Shown here piece by piece: positions 1-12,562 of a DNA stretch of 64,000 nucleotides (the stretch's first letter is position 1; every line of letters starts with the position of its first letter). The notes below the pieces were generated by a model. It had not been told where the DNA came from. It did not search any database and saw only the letters and a list, made by a program, of their open reading frames with translations. Source of the stretch: Epiperipatus broadwayi (Eukaryota > Onychophora > Udeonychophora > Euonychophora > Peripatidae). The DNA lies in NCBI GenBank assembly GCA_028023455.1, contig JAQFVV010006215.1, positions 10,499,950 through 10,563,949 on the forward strand, read 5' to 3'. Position numbers and translations under genes: made by a program.

Positions 1-132
1 ATTCTATTGGAAAATATGAGATGAATATTCGGTCATGCAACAGGAAGGAAATCTCAGTCCAAGGTGGATTTTTCTGATTGTCTTGGAGGGCCGCATAAAA
101 ACTCTTAGCGGGCCGCTATTTACCCACCCCTG
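1..132. mobile_element. terminal fragment of a hAT-type element, cut by the window edge
   Basis: The + strand ends ...gggccgctatttacccacccctg at 132, so the minus strand opens with CAGGGGTGGGTAAATAGCGG. A CAGGG-type terminus followed by a GC-rich 'gcgggccgc' stretch is typical of hAT elements of the ZBED/GTF2IRD2-related group. The other end lies outside the window, so the target duplication cannot be tested. Confidence 0.5.
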
Positions 133-1075
133 CTATAGAACATATTATTTACATAGTAATTATAGTTTTCAGACTGCTCCTTTAGTTTTAGACACTTTAT
201 ATACCTGTGAGTAATTCCTTTGCCTTTATAATTCCAAGATAACTTTTCTGAATTAAAACTATGTAATTGAACTTTTCCATGTACTCTTGCCAAAGAAAGA
301 TTGTTGTGCACATTTCGGAATGCATTTGGAAAGTTATCAGGATAACTGATAAGCCAGCCAATCCATTTCATTTTAGGAGGAATTGATAAATTAAATTCTG
401 CTTAGCCTAGACATCAATAATTTTGCTACTAGTAACTGTTGATTGGAAGATGTTAATGTAATTTGTCATCTATTTAGGTTTATTCTTATCAAAATCATTA
501 ATAAAATATCAACATTAGATATCTTTCTGGGCTTTCAAACAATTGGTTCTTTATTATCTCTAAGTATTACTGATCTTGGTTTAAATAGTTTTGAAATTTT
601 TATATATAATTCATCTTTAATCATAATTTTTTTGATTACAGCAATGCCTAATGATTTAAAATAATTTCAATCCATTGCAGAAGTTATATTGTTTCTGACT
701 GTAATAAGTTATAAATTAGCACATCTATTGTTTTACTTCACAAGTAATTACACTGAACCGTAAATTGAAATATTTCCATTAATGATTAAGACTGTCCGGT
801 TAGGTTTTCAATTTTTGGGTTACCTTTTCTCATTATGGGGGTCTCATTTATATATATACATATTAGACTCCAGAACTGCTATCTATCTTTAACATGAGAC
901 CATTGTTAAATGTGGGGGTCTTACATGATTCAATTTGCCCAATTGTTTTCTGCCTTTTTGATACATATTGTGGGGTTGTTGTTTTTTTCTAATTCACTAA
1001 TTTATTTTAACCATCTCATTTTATTGTAATGTCTTTATTGGCCAAGCAATAACCAAATAACGTAATAAAAATTAA
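133..1075. other. intronic AT-rich DNA, nothing recognised
   Basis: There are only short chance open frames and no splice-bounded coding block, RNA gene or repeat boundary that I can support. Confidence 0.5.
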
Positions 1076-1077
1076 GT

Positions 1078-1712
1078 TAATAATAACAAATCACTTGATT
1101 GAAATAAAACAAAAGCAGTTCTCTACTCTTGTGAGATCTATAAGTTTAAGTAATTATCAGCAGATAGTAATGCATTTAATTTGTCATTCTTAGATATCTG
1201 ACTTTTGTTTTTATCAATAAAGATTTGGGATTTAAAGTTAGAAATTAGTTTTAACTTTATTTTACTATTCTAGCTAAAAGTATGAAATTCAGAACATCCT
1301 GAGATTTTAAACTTTAACCAATTTGCTTTTACAGTTAAATAGATCTGATCTTGAGTCATTAAATATATATTTTAGTAATCTCAGTTCTTTTCTGCTATAG
1401 GCATCTTTTTTTCCCCCTAAGAATGTTAATAATCAATAACAAATTATTTGATTTTTAGCTTATACATTATGTGATATCAAAACAGCGTTTTATTTTAGTG
1501 TTATCTATAATAAATTTGAGTAATCAGTGATTATCAGATAATAATGCATTTAAATAGCTAGACTAGTTTTGTCTTTATCAATAAGGATTTAGGATTCAAA
1601 ACTGAAAATAATAATTGCTATACATCTAAAACTACCCTTAAAGTTCATTTTGTTATTCAAGTTAAAAAACTAAATTAAAACACCCTAAGACTTTGAACAT
1701 AAGTTAACCTAC
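1078..1712. repeat. diverged direct duplication, period about 350 bp
   Basis: The segment at about 1078-1330 (aataacaaatcacttgatt..., gtaattatcagcagatagtaatgcattta) recurs at about 1430-1712 (aataacaaattatttgatt..., gtgattatcagataataatgcattta). Shared tracts continue through tatcaataaRgattt and a cctRagatttt-like end. The copies differ by many substitutions and indels, so the duplication is old. Confidence 0.6.
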
Positions 1713-3440
1713 CAAAGTAGAGAGCTGGTTTTTATTTTTTTAACATATATTGCATAAACTGAATAATCAAATGATTTATTATTAAAAATGACAGAAGGAC
1801 AGGCAAAGCCTATATTTAAAAGAGGACTGAGATTTCTAAAATATATGGCTATTGATCCAGGATCAAGCAAGTTGGCTTAATTTCAAAAACTTAATATGTT
1901 TTGAATTTTAAGCTTTTAACTTAGATAATAAAATGGAATTAAATGCATTACTTCCAGCTTTCAATCCCAAGTTTTCATTGGTATTTACTAGTTACTCAAA
2001 TTTACTATAGATGTCACTAGAATAAAGAGTTGCTCTTACTATAACAAGATATGCTGACGGTCATCTTTTTACGAAATTACTATCTTTTGGAAAAGAATAT
2101 TGTAAAAATGGAAGTCTTATTAATAATGGTGGGTAGTTTGGGATTCTCAGATTTCTAAATCTGCTTTAGAATTATTTCATAAGCCAAATATTTCTTAATT
2201 CCATCTTTATAGCTGAGGTCAACATTGATCAATAATTACTTCTGAAAATGATTTACCTACTTAATCAGGAATTATACCTGCAATGCCCCCTCCCCCACCA
2301 TTCCCGTTTTTAGAGAATAACTATAAACACACATTTTGGCTAGGTAATGAAGTATTGTATTATATTCCATGATTTTCTCTTCCTTGATCTGATATCTATT
2401 ATAAAGATAGGAGTCATGGTTGATAGACAGAATTGAATAGTTATTGTTTTTCTAGAAGTTAGAGTTCACATAAATGCTTATCTGTCTATTAGCTAAAAAA
2501 AATCTTTCTATGTGAATCTTATAAAATGATCAATGACTAGAATTATTTGATGGTAAATTTGGATATAATAGCATGATTAAATAATGCAATATTTTTATAA
2601 GATTAATAAAAATACTAAACTATATTTTTATTGTAATTATATGAATCATTTTGCTTATTTGTGTCTTTCTTTACATGTTTGTCATTTATTAGTTTTATGT
2701 AAGAATTATTTGTCTATCTTAAGTTTTGGCCATAATAACTTGCAGGAAACCAATATCAGAAAAATTTTGATTTTTGTTGAACTTTCTTTTATTAAACTAT
2801 TCAAGAAAAATTTAGTTTTTGCCAGTCTGCTTCAAGAAAAGTTAATTTCATTCCTATTGATGTGCTAAAAAAAATCATTTTACATTGATATTAGATTAAC
2901 TAAGGCAACTGTTGCTTTAGTTTGTGTAATGAGTTTGTATAAATTGAATAAAATATTTAATCTTTTTAATTGTGATTATGACAATAAAATTTAGTTTCTG
3001 CTATGTATTAAAATTAAATTTAAAAAAGTCATTTCATTAATATAAATAAACATATTTAATTAAGAAGTTAATTAGAACTTGCAAAAGGTCAAGTATTAAA
3101 AAATTAATTTAATTACAGTTATTTGTATACTATTACTTTAGCATAGAAAGCTCACAAAATGTGTAACACAGCCTAGGCTACTTTTGGCATTTAAGGAGAT
3201 CAAGCACCCTGAGAGAATTAACTTTTTTTTTTCTCTGATCATTTAATATTCAAGAGCTAATTGTCTCTAGAATTATTAACATTGTTGGATTAACTTAATA
3301 TGAACATGTGCCTTGAGTTAATAATAGCTTGTCTTTTGGAGTCTGACCTGATAGTATGTTATTTTAAAAACATTATCAGTTCAACTGCTTATTATTTAGA
3401 AAACATTATTAATCCAATTGCCTGTTTATTTTAAAAATAC
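1713..3440. other. intronic AT-rich DNA, nothing recognised
   Basis: I saw no feature that can be supported. The longest open frame (2584-2868) has the composition of random AT-rich sequence. Confidence 0.5.
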
Positions 3441-3447
3441 TATTATG

Positions 3448-3704
3448 CAGATCAAGCAGATAATTAGAATTAAGTGTATTTTATGTTTATTATATTGAAT
3501 TTTTATTTTTCTTCTATATTTAATTAATATAAATCTGTGCTCATTTATCAGTTATTAACTCATATATAATATTGGAAATAAACATGTTAGTATTCAGATC
3601 AAGCTAATAATCACAAATACATATATTTTATATTTGTTAACATTTTATTCCCATTACATATTCTTTTTCTGTATTAACATGAATCTGTGCTCGTCAAACC
3701 GTTA
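3448..3704. repeat. two diverged direct repeats next to the first Penelope foldback
   Basis: The segment cagatcaagcagataat...aaatctgtgctcatttatcagttat (about 3448-3556) is repeated as cagatcaagctaataat...gaatctgtgctcgtcaaaccgttat (about 3594-3704). It directly abuts the Penelope-like inverted pair and may be part of the same insertion. Confidence 0.5.
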
Positions 3705-3769
3705 TATATATATAAAATAAATAAAATGTCCGTTAATTAAAAACAAAATTGTAATTATAAATGAATTAA

Positions 3770-4391
3770 TAAATTTAACGGTTTACAAATTATTACACAC
3801 AATCCTTAAAATCCGCAGAAGTACTTTCGGTGAATTTCTTCAACCTGTCTCAATTGCCATTAAATTCAAAAGCGGAAGCAAACGTTATCACTTCAAATTC
3901 CACGAATCTCGTATTTTAATGTTAGCAGCTTGTCGATTTATTAAATGCATTTTATTCCTGTTTATAAAAATTGCCTCTTTAATTTTTCTTTTACAATGGT
4001 TTCTCTCTTCATGAATTGTTATATAAGCGTGTAAAAAGTAAAAGTAATGGTGATTTAATATCTCCTTCGGTTTTCTTTGATCATGAAAAAACATGTAAAT
4101 ATAAATTTAAATTTGATTTTGAAAATGTAAAAATTCTTCATGAAGAGAGAAACCATTGTAAAAGAAAAATTAAAGAGGCAATTTTTATAAACAGGAATAA
4201 AATGCATTTAATAAATCGACAAGCTGCTAACATTAAAATATGAGATTCGTGGAATTTGAAGTGATGACATTTGCTTCTGCTTTTGATTTTGAATTTAATG
4301 GCAGGTGAGACAGGTTGAAGAAATTCACCGAAAGTACTTCTGCAGATTTTAAGGATTGTGTGTAATAGTTTGTAAACCATTAAATTTAATA
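3770..4391. mobile_element. head-to-head inverted pair of Penelope-like element tails (foldback 1)
   Basis: Left arm 3770-4015 and right arm 4137-4391 are inverted copies of each other, separated by about 120 nt. Each arm runs outwards through the C-terminal codons of a GIY-YIG-type Penelope ORF, a short untranslated tail and a common end (ggattgtgtgtaatag/aatttgtaaacc). The arms are highly similar but not identical, so they have diverged since they formed. The spacer extends the right-hand ORF only. Penelope-like elements are known for inverted and tandem partial copies made during insertion. Confidence 0.75.
4016..4243 (+). pseudogene. Penelope-like GIY-YIG endonuclease, C-terminal fragment
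   Basis: The 75-codon open stretch ends in a region with CKRKIKEAIFINRNKMHLIN followed by RQAANIKI. This matches the family ending seen again in the second foldback (KRKIKEAMLIYKYKQDLINR then QAANVKI). The upstream part VFFDHEKTCKYKF also has a counterpart there (VFYDHNKLCIYGF). In the right arm the codon after NIKI is TGA, while the mirror copy on the minus strand (from 4015 down to about 3880) keeps CGA and reads NIKIRDSWNLK. The right copy is therefore broken by a C-to-T change at a CpG. Confidence 0.7.
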
Positions 4392-4826
4392 TTTCATTTA
4401 TAATTACAAATATATATATATATATGATTGAATAAAATGGGAATAGCTGAAAGCTACTAATGGCAATAATGTTGGTAAATCCACCAGTTTGGCATTCAAA
4501 TGAAAATAGAATATATACTGTCTTATTAATAAAAAAAAGAATTTGAAGTGAATCTATGATATTGTCAGTAATTAATCCTGAAAAAAAAAATACATATGAC
4601 AAATTGTGAGCTTATAAATATAAAGTGACTGCAAAAATGAGTTTTCTATTAATATTAATAAAAGAAGATACACAGAAATTAAATTAATAGTGGTAATTCC
4701 TAATGGTCACTCTATATATTGTCATTGCAATTATTATTATCTTAATTGTATTGATGATCACACTTTTTGAAACTATAATGCATCAGAAATAATAAAATAC
4801 TTCACAAAGTACCAGAAATTCACATA
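4392..4826. other. intronic DNA, nothing recognised
   Basis: AT-rich sequence with a short (at)n tract; no supportable feature. Confidence 0.5.
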
Positions 4827-4914
4827 CACCTGGGTCTCATTTTACGCGATAGATAGGTTCCTCAGAAAACACATGCAAAAGAAATCGCGCAAAAATAGTC
4901 GTAACTTACCTTCT

Positions 4915-5005
4915 TGCGTTGTTAGCCGAGAGGTATCGCAGCCGCCATGCAAGCAAGTAGTTGTTTGCAGACGGTTGTGGGTTCGCGTCCCGGCCGATGC
5001 TATGA
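4915..5005 (+). repeat. tRNA-like block (SINE head or tRNA pseudogene)
   Basis: TTAGCCGAGAGGT (4922-4934) resembles a pol III A box and GGGTTCGCGTCC (4979-4990) a B box. Spacing suits a class II tRNA with a long variable arm. The acceptor stem is not convincingly paired, so this is more likely tRNA-derived than a working tRNA gene. It sits inside the inverted-repeat element at 4827-5941. Confidence 0.45.
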
Positions 5006-5774
5006 CACATGGAGAAAAAAAAAGGGGGGGGGGATACAGACTGTGATTTTTCAAAAATCGCATAAAAGCAAAGCACCAATGTAAAATTACTTTAAAATTC
5101 ACACACAAAAAAAATAAGGAAATAAAATATGACTAATAAAAAATTTCAAATTTGAAAAAAATTGATACAAAACAAACTTTTTTTAACTGTAATATTTAAT
5201 TTTATTCAAAACAATATATTTTTATGCATAATTTACAGTACAGTAATTGACTTTTTTTATACACGTTTTAATTATTATCGCTACTTGCCGATAAACAGGT
5301 TCATTTGCAAACTGGTAAAAAATCAGATTCTTCACAAGAGGAAATACAACTAGCACCAACTTCACTCTCATGTTGTGTTAATGGTTTTGTGGTGACAACG
5401 TAATTAGTAATTAATCGTTGAAATGATGATTTTATCAATTGTTTATGAAGCTCGCAATATCCAGACATACAACCATTTAGCTCTCGTTGGAATTTAAGAG
5501 CACATTCGTGATTAATGTCATTAATAAGAAAATAATTAAAAATAAACTTGAGGACACTAAATGATTAATAATTGATTATGTTCTTTTTTAAAAAGCAAAA
5601 ACAGAATGTGATTTAAAATGCAAAATTAACACGCACAATGTTTGAACAAATTTACATTATAATCTTGTAAAATTTAATGTGGATATACATAAAATGTGGA
5701 AATCATGATTTTAATTTCATTATTGCATAAAATCTTACTATTATAAAGCACTGAAAATATTGAAATTACTAAGA

Positions 5775-5872
5775 TGAAAGTCGAATTCCAATAATGTGCT
5801 ATTACTTTCAATATGACATAAATGCGCGAAATTTATTATTTAAAGTAATAGCGCATTATCGGAGTTCGACTT
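5775..5872. repeat. nested foldback of about 98 bp
   Basis: AAGTCGAATTCCAATAATGT at the left pairs with the reverse complement of the right end (AAGTCGAACTCCGATAATGC). The match continues through GCTATTACTTT towards a short central loop. It is probably a tiny MITE inserted in the larger TA-flanked element. Confidence 0.6.
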
Positions 5873-5943
5873 CCGAAGAAACATGAATCACGTAACTTCA
5901 AAATTGCGTTAAATAAATCCGCGTAAGATGAGACCCAGGTGTA

Positions 5944-7238
5944 CTTTTGTAAAAATATTTTTCCTCGTAATTAAATTTTTCCAAAGATAAAGTATAGTCT
6001 TAATGATATTTAGAACATATCCATTGTAAAAATATTAAAAAAATTTAATCTTTAACATGAAACTATATCCATTGATAGGTGATTTTAACTATATGATAAA
6101 TTCATTGTCTGAAGTATCTTCTATTTTTATATTGACTAGTAATGTTATAGTGTTCATAACATTAACAAAAATGTAATTCTCTTATCTAATGTTTAACAAA
6201 CATGAACTTTCAATAGATTTTATTTAATTTTAAATCTTCATTTGTTTTGATTAATAATAGATTTTTTGTGGACTACCATTATGATTTTGGGAATATTTTT
6301 ATACTAATTTTTTTAATAACAAAGTAACTTATTTTACTTTGTTTAATTAATTTTTCAGATTATCAATATACTTTATTATCAGAAGATGCACTGGGAATAA
6401 TAACTCAAAACAAAAAAAAATTTAAATCTGACTTTTTTCAGAAAATATTTCCTTGCAACTGATTTTATCAATCAATGACAAGTCGTCAGTGATCACATCA
6501 CATTGTGCAAAAGATAAATGACTTGCTTAGAAATGAGATAATATTCTCTGTTTAAACACATTTTACCCAATCTTATTATTATTTAAAATGCTTTAAGGTT
6601 CACTAAGTGAAGATAGTATAAGGAAAATTATTGCCATAAGTATTTAGCGAATAGATTTAGTAGGTGAAATTACTAGTCCTAACTTAGTCATTGTGTATAA
6701 TCTTAATTAGAATAGCTTGTATATATTTAGAATAGTGTATATATATTTTGTATAAATATATCTTAAATTGCATGTATTAAGTTGTATATATTAAATCACA
6801 TATATTGAAGCATATTGAGTCCTGAATTATTTGTATCCTCCATCAATTCTGAAAATATTTATTATTGTTGCTCCATGAAATTCGGGATTTTTTTAATGAA
6901 TTTCAAATTAAGACATAACACCATTTGAATTAGTTAATGGGTTGAAAATGCATTAGTGAAAAAAAACAATTGTTTAGTCTGTTTTATCTATTATGATGTA
7001 GAACATGAGATTCTTAATCACAAAGTTGTGGGTTTAAACCCCATATTGGGCACCAAAATTTTAATGGTCAAACAAATAAAAAGTAATATCCAAGTTAGAG
7101 TATGAGTAAAATATTGAAGAAAGTGAAAATGTATAATTGAAGATGATAAAATAGAAAGTTTATATTATATAAAAGTATTAAAATATGAATAAATATTTCA
7201 AGTGGATGAGAAAATAAGTATGTGTATACCAATATATT
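5944..7238. other. intronic DNA with (ta)-rich runs, nothing recognised
   Basis: Clusters of tatatatt words around 6720-6830 look like a decayed simple repeat. A tRNA B-box-like word (gtgggtttaaacccc, about 7027-7041) suggests an old SINE fragment but has no partner A box. Confidence 0.35.
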
Positions 7239-7239
7239 G

Positions 7240-8395
7240 TGTTACTACAAATCATCACTATTTGCAAAACTACGAAGATTACCCAAATTATGGTGACCGG
7301 TATGAGGGCACCAGTAGGCATATAGTCTAGCACTAGATTGCGAAGAAATCTTCAATGATCACAGTGTTAATTTATTTACATATTTTGGTCACATAATAAA
7401 TTTTAAGATGTAATTTTACACGGACTCAGCTAATTATATTTTATGTATGTTCTTAACAGTGGGCACAATAATTGTTAATGTTATAATTGAAATAAAGGCA
7501 TTTAAGTATGGCTTCAAATATGTATTATATTCATTTTCAATACTACCTGATTTCCCAATTCCATTTCAGAGCATTCAAAACTGACTCAATCAAAATTTAA
7601 GATAAAATACAAGCGTAAACTATTAAATGTTTTGTATCTTTTTCCTGAGGGTGCATGCAATGCACAAATCCTCTCGAGATTTGTCCAAATAGGTGTGAAC
7701 TTTAAGGCAACTTACTAATAAGAGTGGGCAGTATTGTGCTCCACTTATGGCTTAAGTGTCTGTTGTTTGCTTATGGCTGTCACATATCCTCGTCAGGCAT
7801 CCTTTTATGTACTACTGATTCTGGCATAAGTTTTCAGTATTTGCTTTTAGGCAGAATTTTTGACTGATCTTTACCCTCATCCTTGTTTGTCTTTCAAGAT
7901 CGAGCAGTTAATATTTTTGGAATTCTAAACTGTACAAACATTGAACATAATTTTAATGAATAAAAGTAAGTAAAAAATACTATACCCCTCTTTCTGATTC
8001 GATCAAAATAGCATGAAAAATCCCTATTAAAAATCACAATATTATTGACACTTTTAATTACAACTGATCCAGTTAATGTAGTCTAGAATGCTATCACACT
8101 AATTACAATAAATGTTTTTTAAGTAATAGTTCATATTTACCCTGATTGATCAGCTGTTTCACTTTCACAAAGTGGGTACTGTCTATGTTAGTCCTGAACT
8201 GCTGGTGTGAATTCATTGTTTTTGTCCATTGGCTTTTGACATATCCTCGGCTACCTTGCTGACTTCATCCTTTCCATAGTTGGAAATTGCTCAAATGGCT
8301 CCAGGTATAGCTGTGAGATGCTTTCCTTGAGGAGAAAGTTGTTGATGTCCTTTAGCTGGAGAACATTTTCATGGTGTGGTTAATAACACTTTTAA
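7240..8395. repeat. dispersed repeat family X, copy 1 (unclassified)
   Basis: The left part (gagggcaccagtaggcatat, agcactagat, ttaatttatttacata, ggtcacataat) and right part (tagctggagaacattttca) match a second copy at about 26860-28260 in the same order and orientation. The copies are strongly diverged. No protein signal was seen. A long solo LTR is one possibility. Confidence 0.55.
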
Positions 8396-9803
8396 GAAAA
8401 AATTCTAAATTTTTTTACAAAAGTACGCACACTTTTGCGATTTATTTTTAGATACATTTTTATACTTCTAATCTCTGTTTTTTATTTTTGCTTTTTTAAT
8501 TAATGAAAAAGTTCTTGATCATTTAGCGCAATAGATAGACTAGCAATTTTTTTAATTACAAATACTTTTTGTAACTCAAGTTTCAACAATAAAGTTAATT
8601 GCATATCTCTCTAATTTCCCCCAATCCATGTTTTTCCAAGAAATACAAAAAAAAAAGCTTTTAATTAAAACTTATATCTCAAGATCTAATTAATTTAAAT
8701 AAATTAAAAGAAAAATCTATCGAAGAAATCCTGGTTTGTTCAAAATTAAAAAAAAAATAAACTGACTTCAAAGATAATATATTATAAATTATTTTTATAA
8801 CTATGGACAATTTTATTAAATAAGATACACACTTATATATATATATATTTGAGATGGCAGAAAATACCATCTCATTATAGATAAAAAGGTTTAAAACATT
8901 AATGATATGTTGATAGAATTATATTTGTCTGTCTAAGCAGTTTTAATAATACAACATGTAAATAACTTGATAATATTTATAAAACTAATATAACAACAAT
9001 AATATACATATTAAAGGGATATCATATTTAATAAATATTTGTTATTACTTCTTGATTATTATTAATATATGCACTAATCTAAATAAGCATTATTTAATAA
9101 TGATATATATCCTAAATTTTGATTGAAATAAAATCCACTCATTTGTTCTTTTACTGTTTTATGATTGATTTCTTTTGTTTTATTTTCCCATTGTAGTCAT
9201 TTGTCTCAATTTTTTATTTTTTAATATTCTTTGCATATATGTAAACAAAGGAATGAATAAGTGTGTTCCAAGTAATAGAGAAATATGTTATATTTAATTT
9301 AATATATATACAGACATGGTGGAAATTTGTTAAGATTATCATAAATATCAGATTACTTGTGCTTATATTTATTATATAAGTTTATGCTTATTTTTTTTAT
9401 TTAGATATATGTGATATATAAAGTAAATTATCAAGTAATAAGGATAAATAAAATATAAGTGATCATAAAATATATATTAAGTGAGAAATTTAGAAAGAAA
9501 ATAATGAAAAGACTGAAGAAAAATGATAAAATAAATAACAAAAGTTTAAGTATATATAAAAAAGTACGTGGAGATAAGGAAAATATTGAAAAAAATAATG
9601 AAAAGGCACATTCTCATAATATAGTGTTTGTCAACCTCTTTGCTGTAATTTTATATTATAAAATAAACTGAGCAAAATCATTTTCATTTTGCTTATAAAT
9701 AAATTTTTTAAAAATTGAGCACTTACTAACAAGTTTAAAAAAAAACTTGTTTCATTTTCATTCACATATGTTTATATATATATATTTTTAAAAATTATTA
9801 TAG
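8396..9803. other. intronic AT-rich DNA before the first visible exon
   Basis: Homopolymer and (at)n tracts are frequent. I looked for the missing upstream half of the chromo-barrel here and did not find it. Confidence 0.45.
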
Positions 9804-9871
9804 ATTTTGGAGATTGAAGAACAAAATGGCGATGTTCATTTTCTTGTTCACTATACAGGATGGAATACAAG
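9804..9871 (+). CDS. ARID4: ARID4-like gene, internal exon a (chromo-barrel, first visible part)
   Basis: This 68-nt exon lies between a tattatag acceptor and a gtaaga donor. It opens in phase 0 and reads ILEIEEQNGDVHFLVHYTGW followed by NT and a split Arg codon completed by the next exon. The residues HFLVHYTGWN are the beta-strand and aromatic region of a chromo-barrel. In ARID4A/ARID4B this is followed by RYDEW, which is exactly how the next exon starts. ARID4 proteins are nuclear subunits or partners of Sin3-HDAC co-repressor complexes, and the chromo-barrel is thought to bind histone marks or DNA. The upstream part of the barrel should sit on an earlier exon that I could not find in the first 9.8 kb. 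MRG15/MSL3 are alternatives, but the downstream sequence fits ARID4 better. Confidence 0.85.
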
Positions 9872-11153
9872 GTAAGAAATTATCTACATATGCATATTAT
9901 TTTTGATATAAAAAAAAGATAAATATATATATATTTTGAAAAGGGTAACCAAAAAAAAAAAAAAGGTAGATAGGTTTTTAACAAAAGGAGTGAAAATGTT
10001 TAAATTTAGATGTTGAGGCAGACAAAAAAAAAATACTCCAGTTGAAGAATTTATTTTTAGAATTGTAAAGGTCACTTTAAGTGCTTAAGAATTTTTTTTA
10101 TAAATCTTGAGGAAATGTTTAAAGTAGAAATATGGAATATATAAACTTTGAATTAATCAGAAAAATTAGGAAACTTGATATTAGAAATGACATTTAAAAA
10201 ATTAAACATTGCATTAGAAAAATAAATTTTATTCTTTATTTAGAAGGTAATAAAAAGTTATTTCAAAAGAGCTTACAGTTGTCAAATTTATATATATTGT
10301 AATAGTAAATTAATGGAAATTTAAATATATAATGTATCATTAATGTGTGCACAGTGTATTAGCATTCAAAGAAGGAATTAAAAATTGTTGAAAGGAAAAA
10401 TAAAATAAAATAATAGAAAATGAATGTATTTACCATTCAATATTGTATTTTAATAATTATTAAATCTATTCTTTTTGACTACCCAGAAAATATATGTATA
10501 ATTAAAAGAGATTAGAACATAATTTAATTACCTGTAATTAATAAAAGAAATGTCTTAATTATAAAAATGGTTTTTTAAAATTAAAGATGGCTGATAGTAA
10601 TGTCGGATTATAATGAAAAATAATTAGAGAAAAAAAATCAAATATATTTATCTTTAACTTAGGTTTAAAGTTTATATCTGTGCTAGAGATAATCTCTAGT
10701 TTAGAAAATGATTAGTAATAATCATTATTGTATTTATCTGAGGTGAATGGTGTCAAAATTGTGAGTGGAGTGAATGATAAATAAAAATTTCAGTTTTAAT
10801 CTTTTAAAATATATATATATTTGTATGTGTTATATTTCTTTGTACTTATTCTGCAATTGATAATATTTTATTTTGTAGCCAGAACTGCATATATGAAACA
10901 GATAAAAAAATATCTCTTTGGTTTTATAATTTATTGAAAAATAAATAAGAATGAAAAATATATGTGATAATAACAGTTGCATGGGATTGAATACCCATAC
11001 AAATAAAGAAAGAAAAGTTGTGATAAAGAATATGCGTAGGGGATGGCAGAATTGTATGTAAAGTGATCCGTAAATTTTTAGAGGGAGAACCAGAATGTTA
11101 AGCTGTTTATGGCGAACTTCTGCTCCAATTTCTGAGACTTCCAGCACTGCACT
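9872..11153. other. intronic AT-rich DNA, nothing recognised
   Basis: Chance open frames only. The last 120 bases before the gypsy LTR are slightly richer in GC but match nothing else seen here. Confidence 0.45.
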
Positions 11154-11757
11154 TGGACTGTTCTGTATGTTATATGTATATTTATTGTAAGTAAAGTTTA
11201 TTAAAAAATCTTGTATTATACATACAGACAGCACATTAAATTTATCGGTATAAATGCACTCTAGAAAATTAGCATAAAGCTGAACAATCCGGATTTGATA
11301 TTGAGCAAGATCAATATATGTAAATGAGCCCTGCTACATATTCTGGACTGCATAAATATAACCAGATATGTTCTAGAAGCAGTAGAACAGCATTTATACA
11401 ATCATGTCAGCAGCAATTGTGCAATCTTGTAAGCATAAAATACAATGTGTGCATTAATCGTTGTAGAAGTCAGTGAAATAGTTAAAAGACTAAAAAGATT
11501 AAAATGTCTATGTTAAAATCAAAGTAAATGGATACTCACAGATATTTGGACTTGTATATAATGTTTGTGCATATGAACAGTTTAACATGCAATTAATTAT
11601 TAGAATTGCTTAAAGAAACTAAAATGGTTTCACTCATTTTATTTTATTATTTACTTTATTAGCAAGTAAAAGTTTATTCTCCAGAGTGTTTATTTTTCAT
11701 TAAATTATTGTAGATGCATATACAGCTGGTAAACAAATTTTACTTCTGTATATAGCA
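11154..11757 (+). repeat. 5' LTR of the gypsy element
   Basis: It starts TGGACTGTTCTGT and ends ...TGTATATAGCA, giving TG...CA ends and about 604 bp. It aligns over its whole length with the 3' LTR at 18195-18820 with scattered substitutions and small indels. An old insertion is implied. Confidence 0.82.
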
Positions 11758-12430
11758 GAATGGCGCAGTTGACAGTAGAATGAAGTAAGTCGAAAGTGAA
11801 ATGGCTGTAGTTGTTAGTTTATGAAATAAAAACCTCATTAAGTTATTGTTAATAAATAATGGCAATGTTGAACAGTAGTATTCACGAATTTGATATTAGC
11901 AACACATCATCATGGAAATGTAATGTTCAGCACATTGAATGTTATATACTAATAAATAAAATTGAGGAAAATATACTTAAAATAACTACGCTTTTGTTAT
12001 TTCTGGCACGTTTTATAAATCACAAAACAATTGTGTGATCCGAAAACTGAGGTCATTTCATATGAAGAGATAAAAGAAAATTAAATGCATATTTCTAGCT
12101 GGCAACTGCGAAATGAGTATCTCATCTAGGTCTTAGAATGAAAAGGCAATTACCTCATGAGTGGTATATAGATTGGTGCATTCATGAAATAATGCTAGTT
12201 TGTCCCCGAGTTAGAAGACATGTTGCTGAATCAACTATTGTTTGGAATATGTGGTCATAGCCTGAGAAAAACTTTGTTTAATGAACTAAATCTGAATTAT
12301 AAAATAGCCCTTGGAAAAGGTGTGGCACAGGAACTAATATTAGAAGCATCAGAATTTCAGACTTCAATTGAAATGTAAAATAATTCGATTACTATAAATA
12401 AACCACAAGCTGTAGCTATAAGTTTGAAAA

Positions 12431-12562
12431 TGGCAAAGGAAAGTTTGATCTGTTATTGCTGTGGTGTAAAAGGTCATTTTAAGAAATGTTGTAAATTTAA
12501 AAGGAAGAAATATAATGTTTGTAAAATTAAAGGGCATTTAGCTCATGTCTACAGAAATAAAG
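12431..12562 (+). pseudogene. gypsy gag zinc-knuckle remnant
   Basis: The translation MAKESLICYCCGVKGHFKKC contains a C-x2-C-x4-H-x4-C knuckle. It is followed by a degenerate second knuckle (YNVCKIKGHLAHVYRNKD) in which the last Cys is Tyr. This is the nucleocapsid end of gag, just ahead of a protease remnant (VVSGAGFF where D-T/S-G-A is expected) near 12700-12735. Upstream gag sequence from about 11850 is recognisable only in broken pieces. Confidence 0.65.

Larger units (their letters stand above)
4827..5941. mobile_element. inverted-repeat DNA transposon flanked by TA, non-autonomous
   Basis: The left end reads CACCTGGGTCTCATTTTACG and the right end, reverse-complemented, reads CACCTGGGTCTCATCTTACG, followed on both sides by further matching bases (CG). 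Both ends are flanked by TA (4825-4826 and 5942-5943), the target preference of Tc1/mariner-type transposases. The 1.1-kb interior has no transposase ORF. It carries a tRNA-like block and a nested hairpin, listed separately. Confidence 0.75.

Noticed and set aside
2584-2868. 94-codon open frame in the first intron
   Set aside because: Composition is that of random AT-rich DNA and there is no domain, promoter or splice context.
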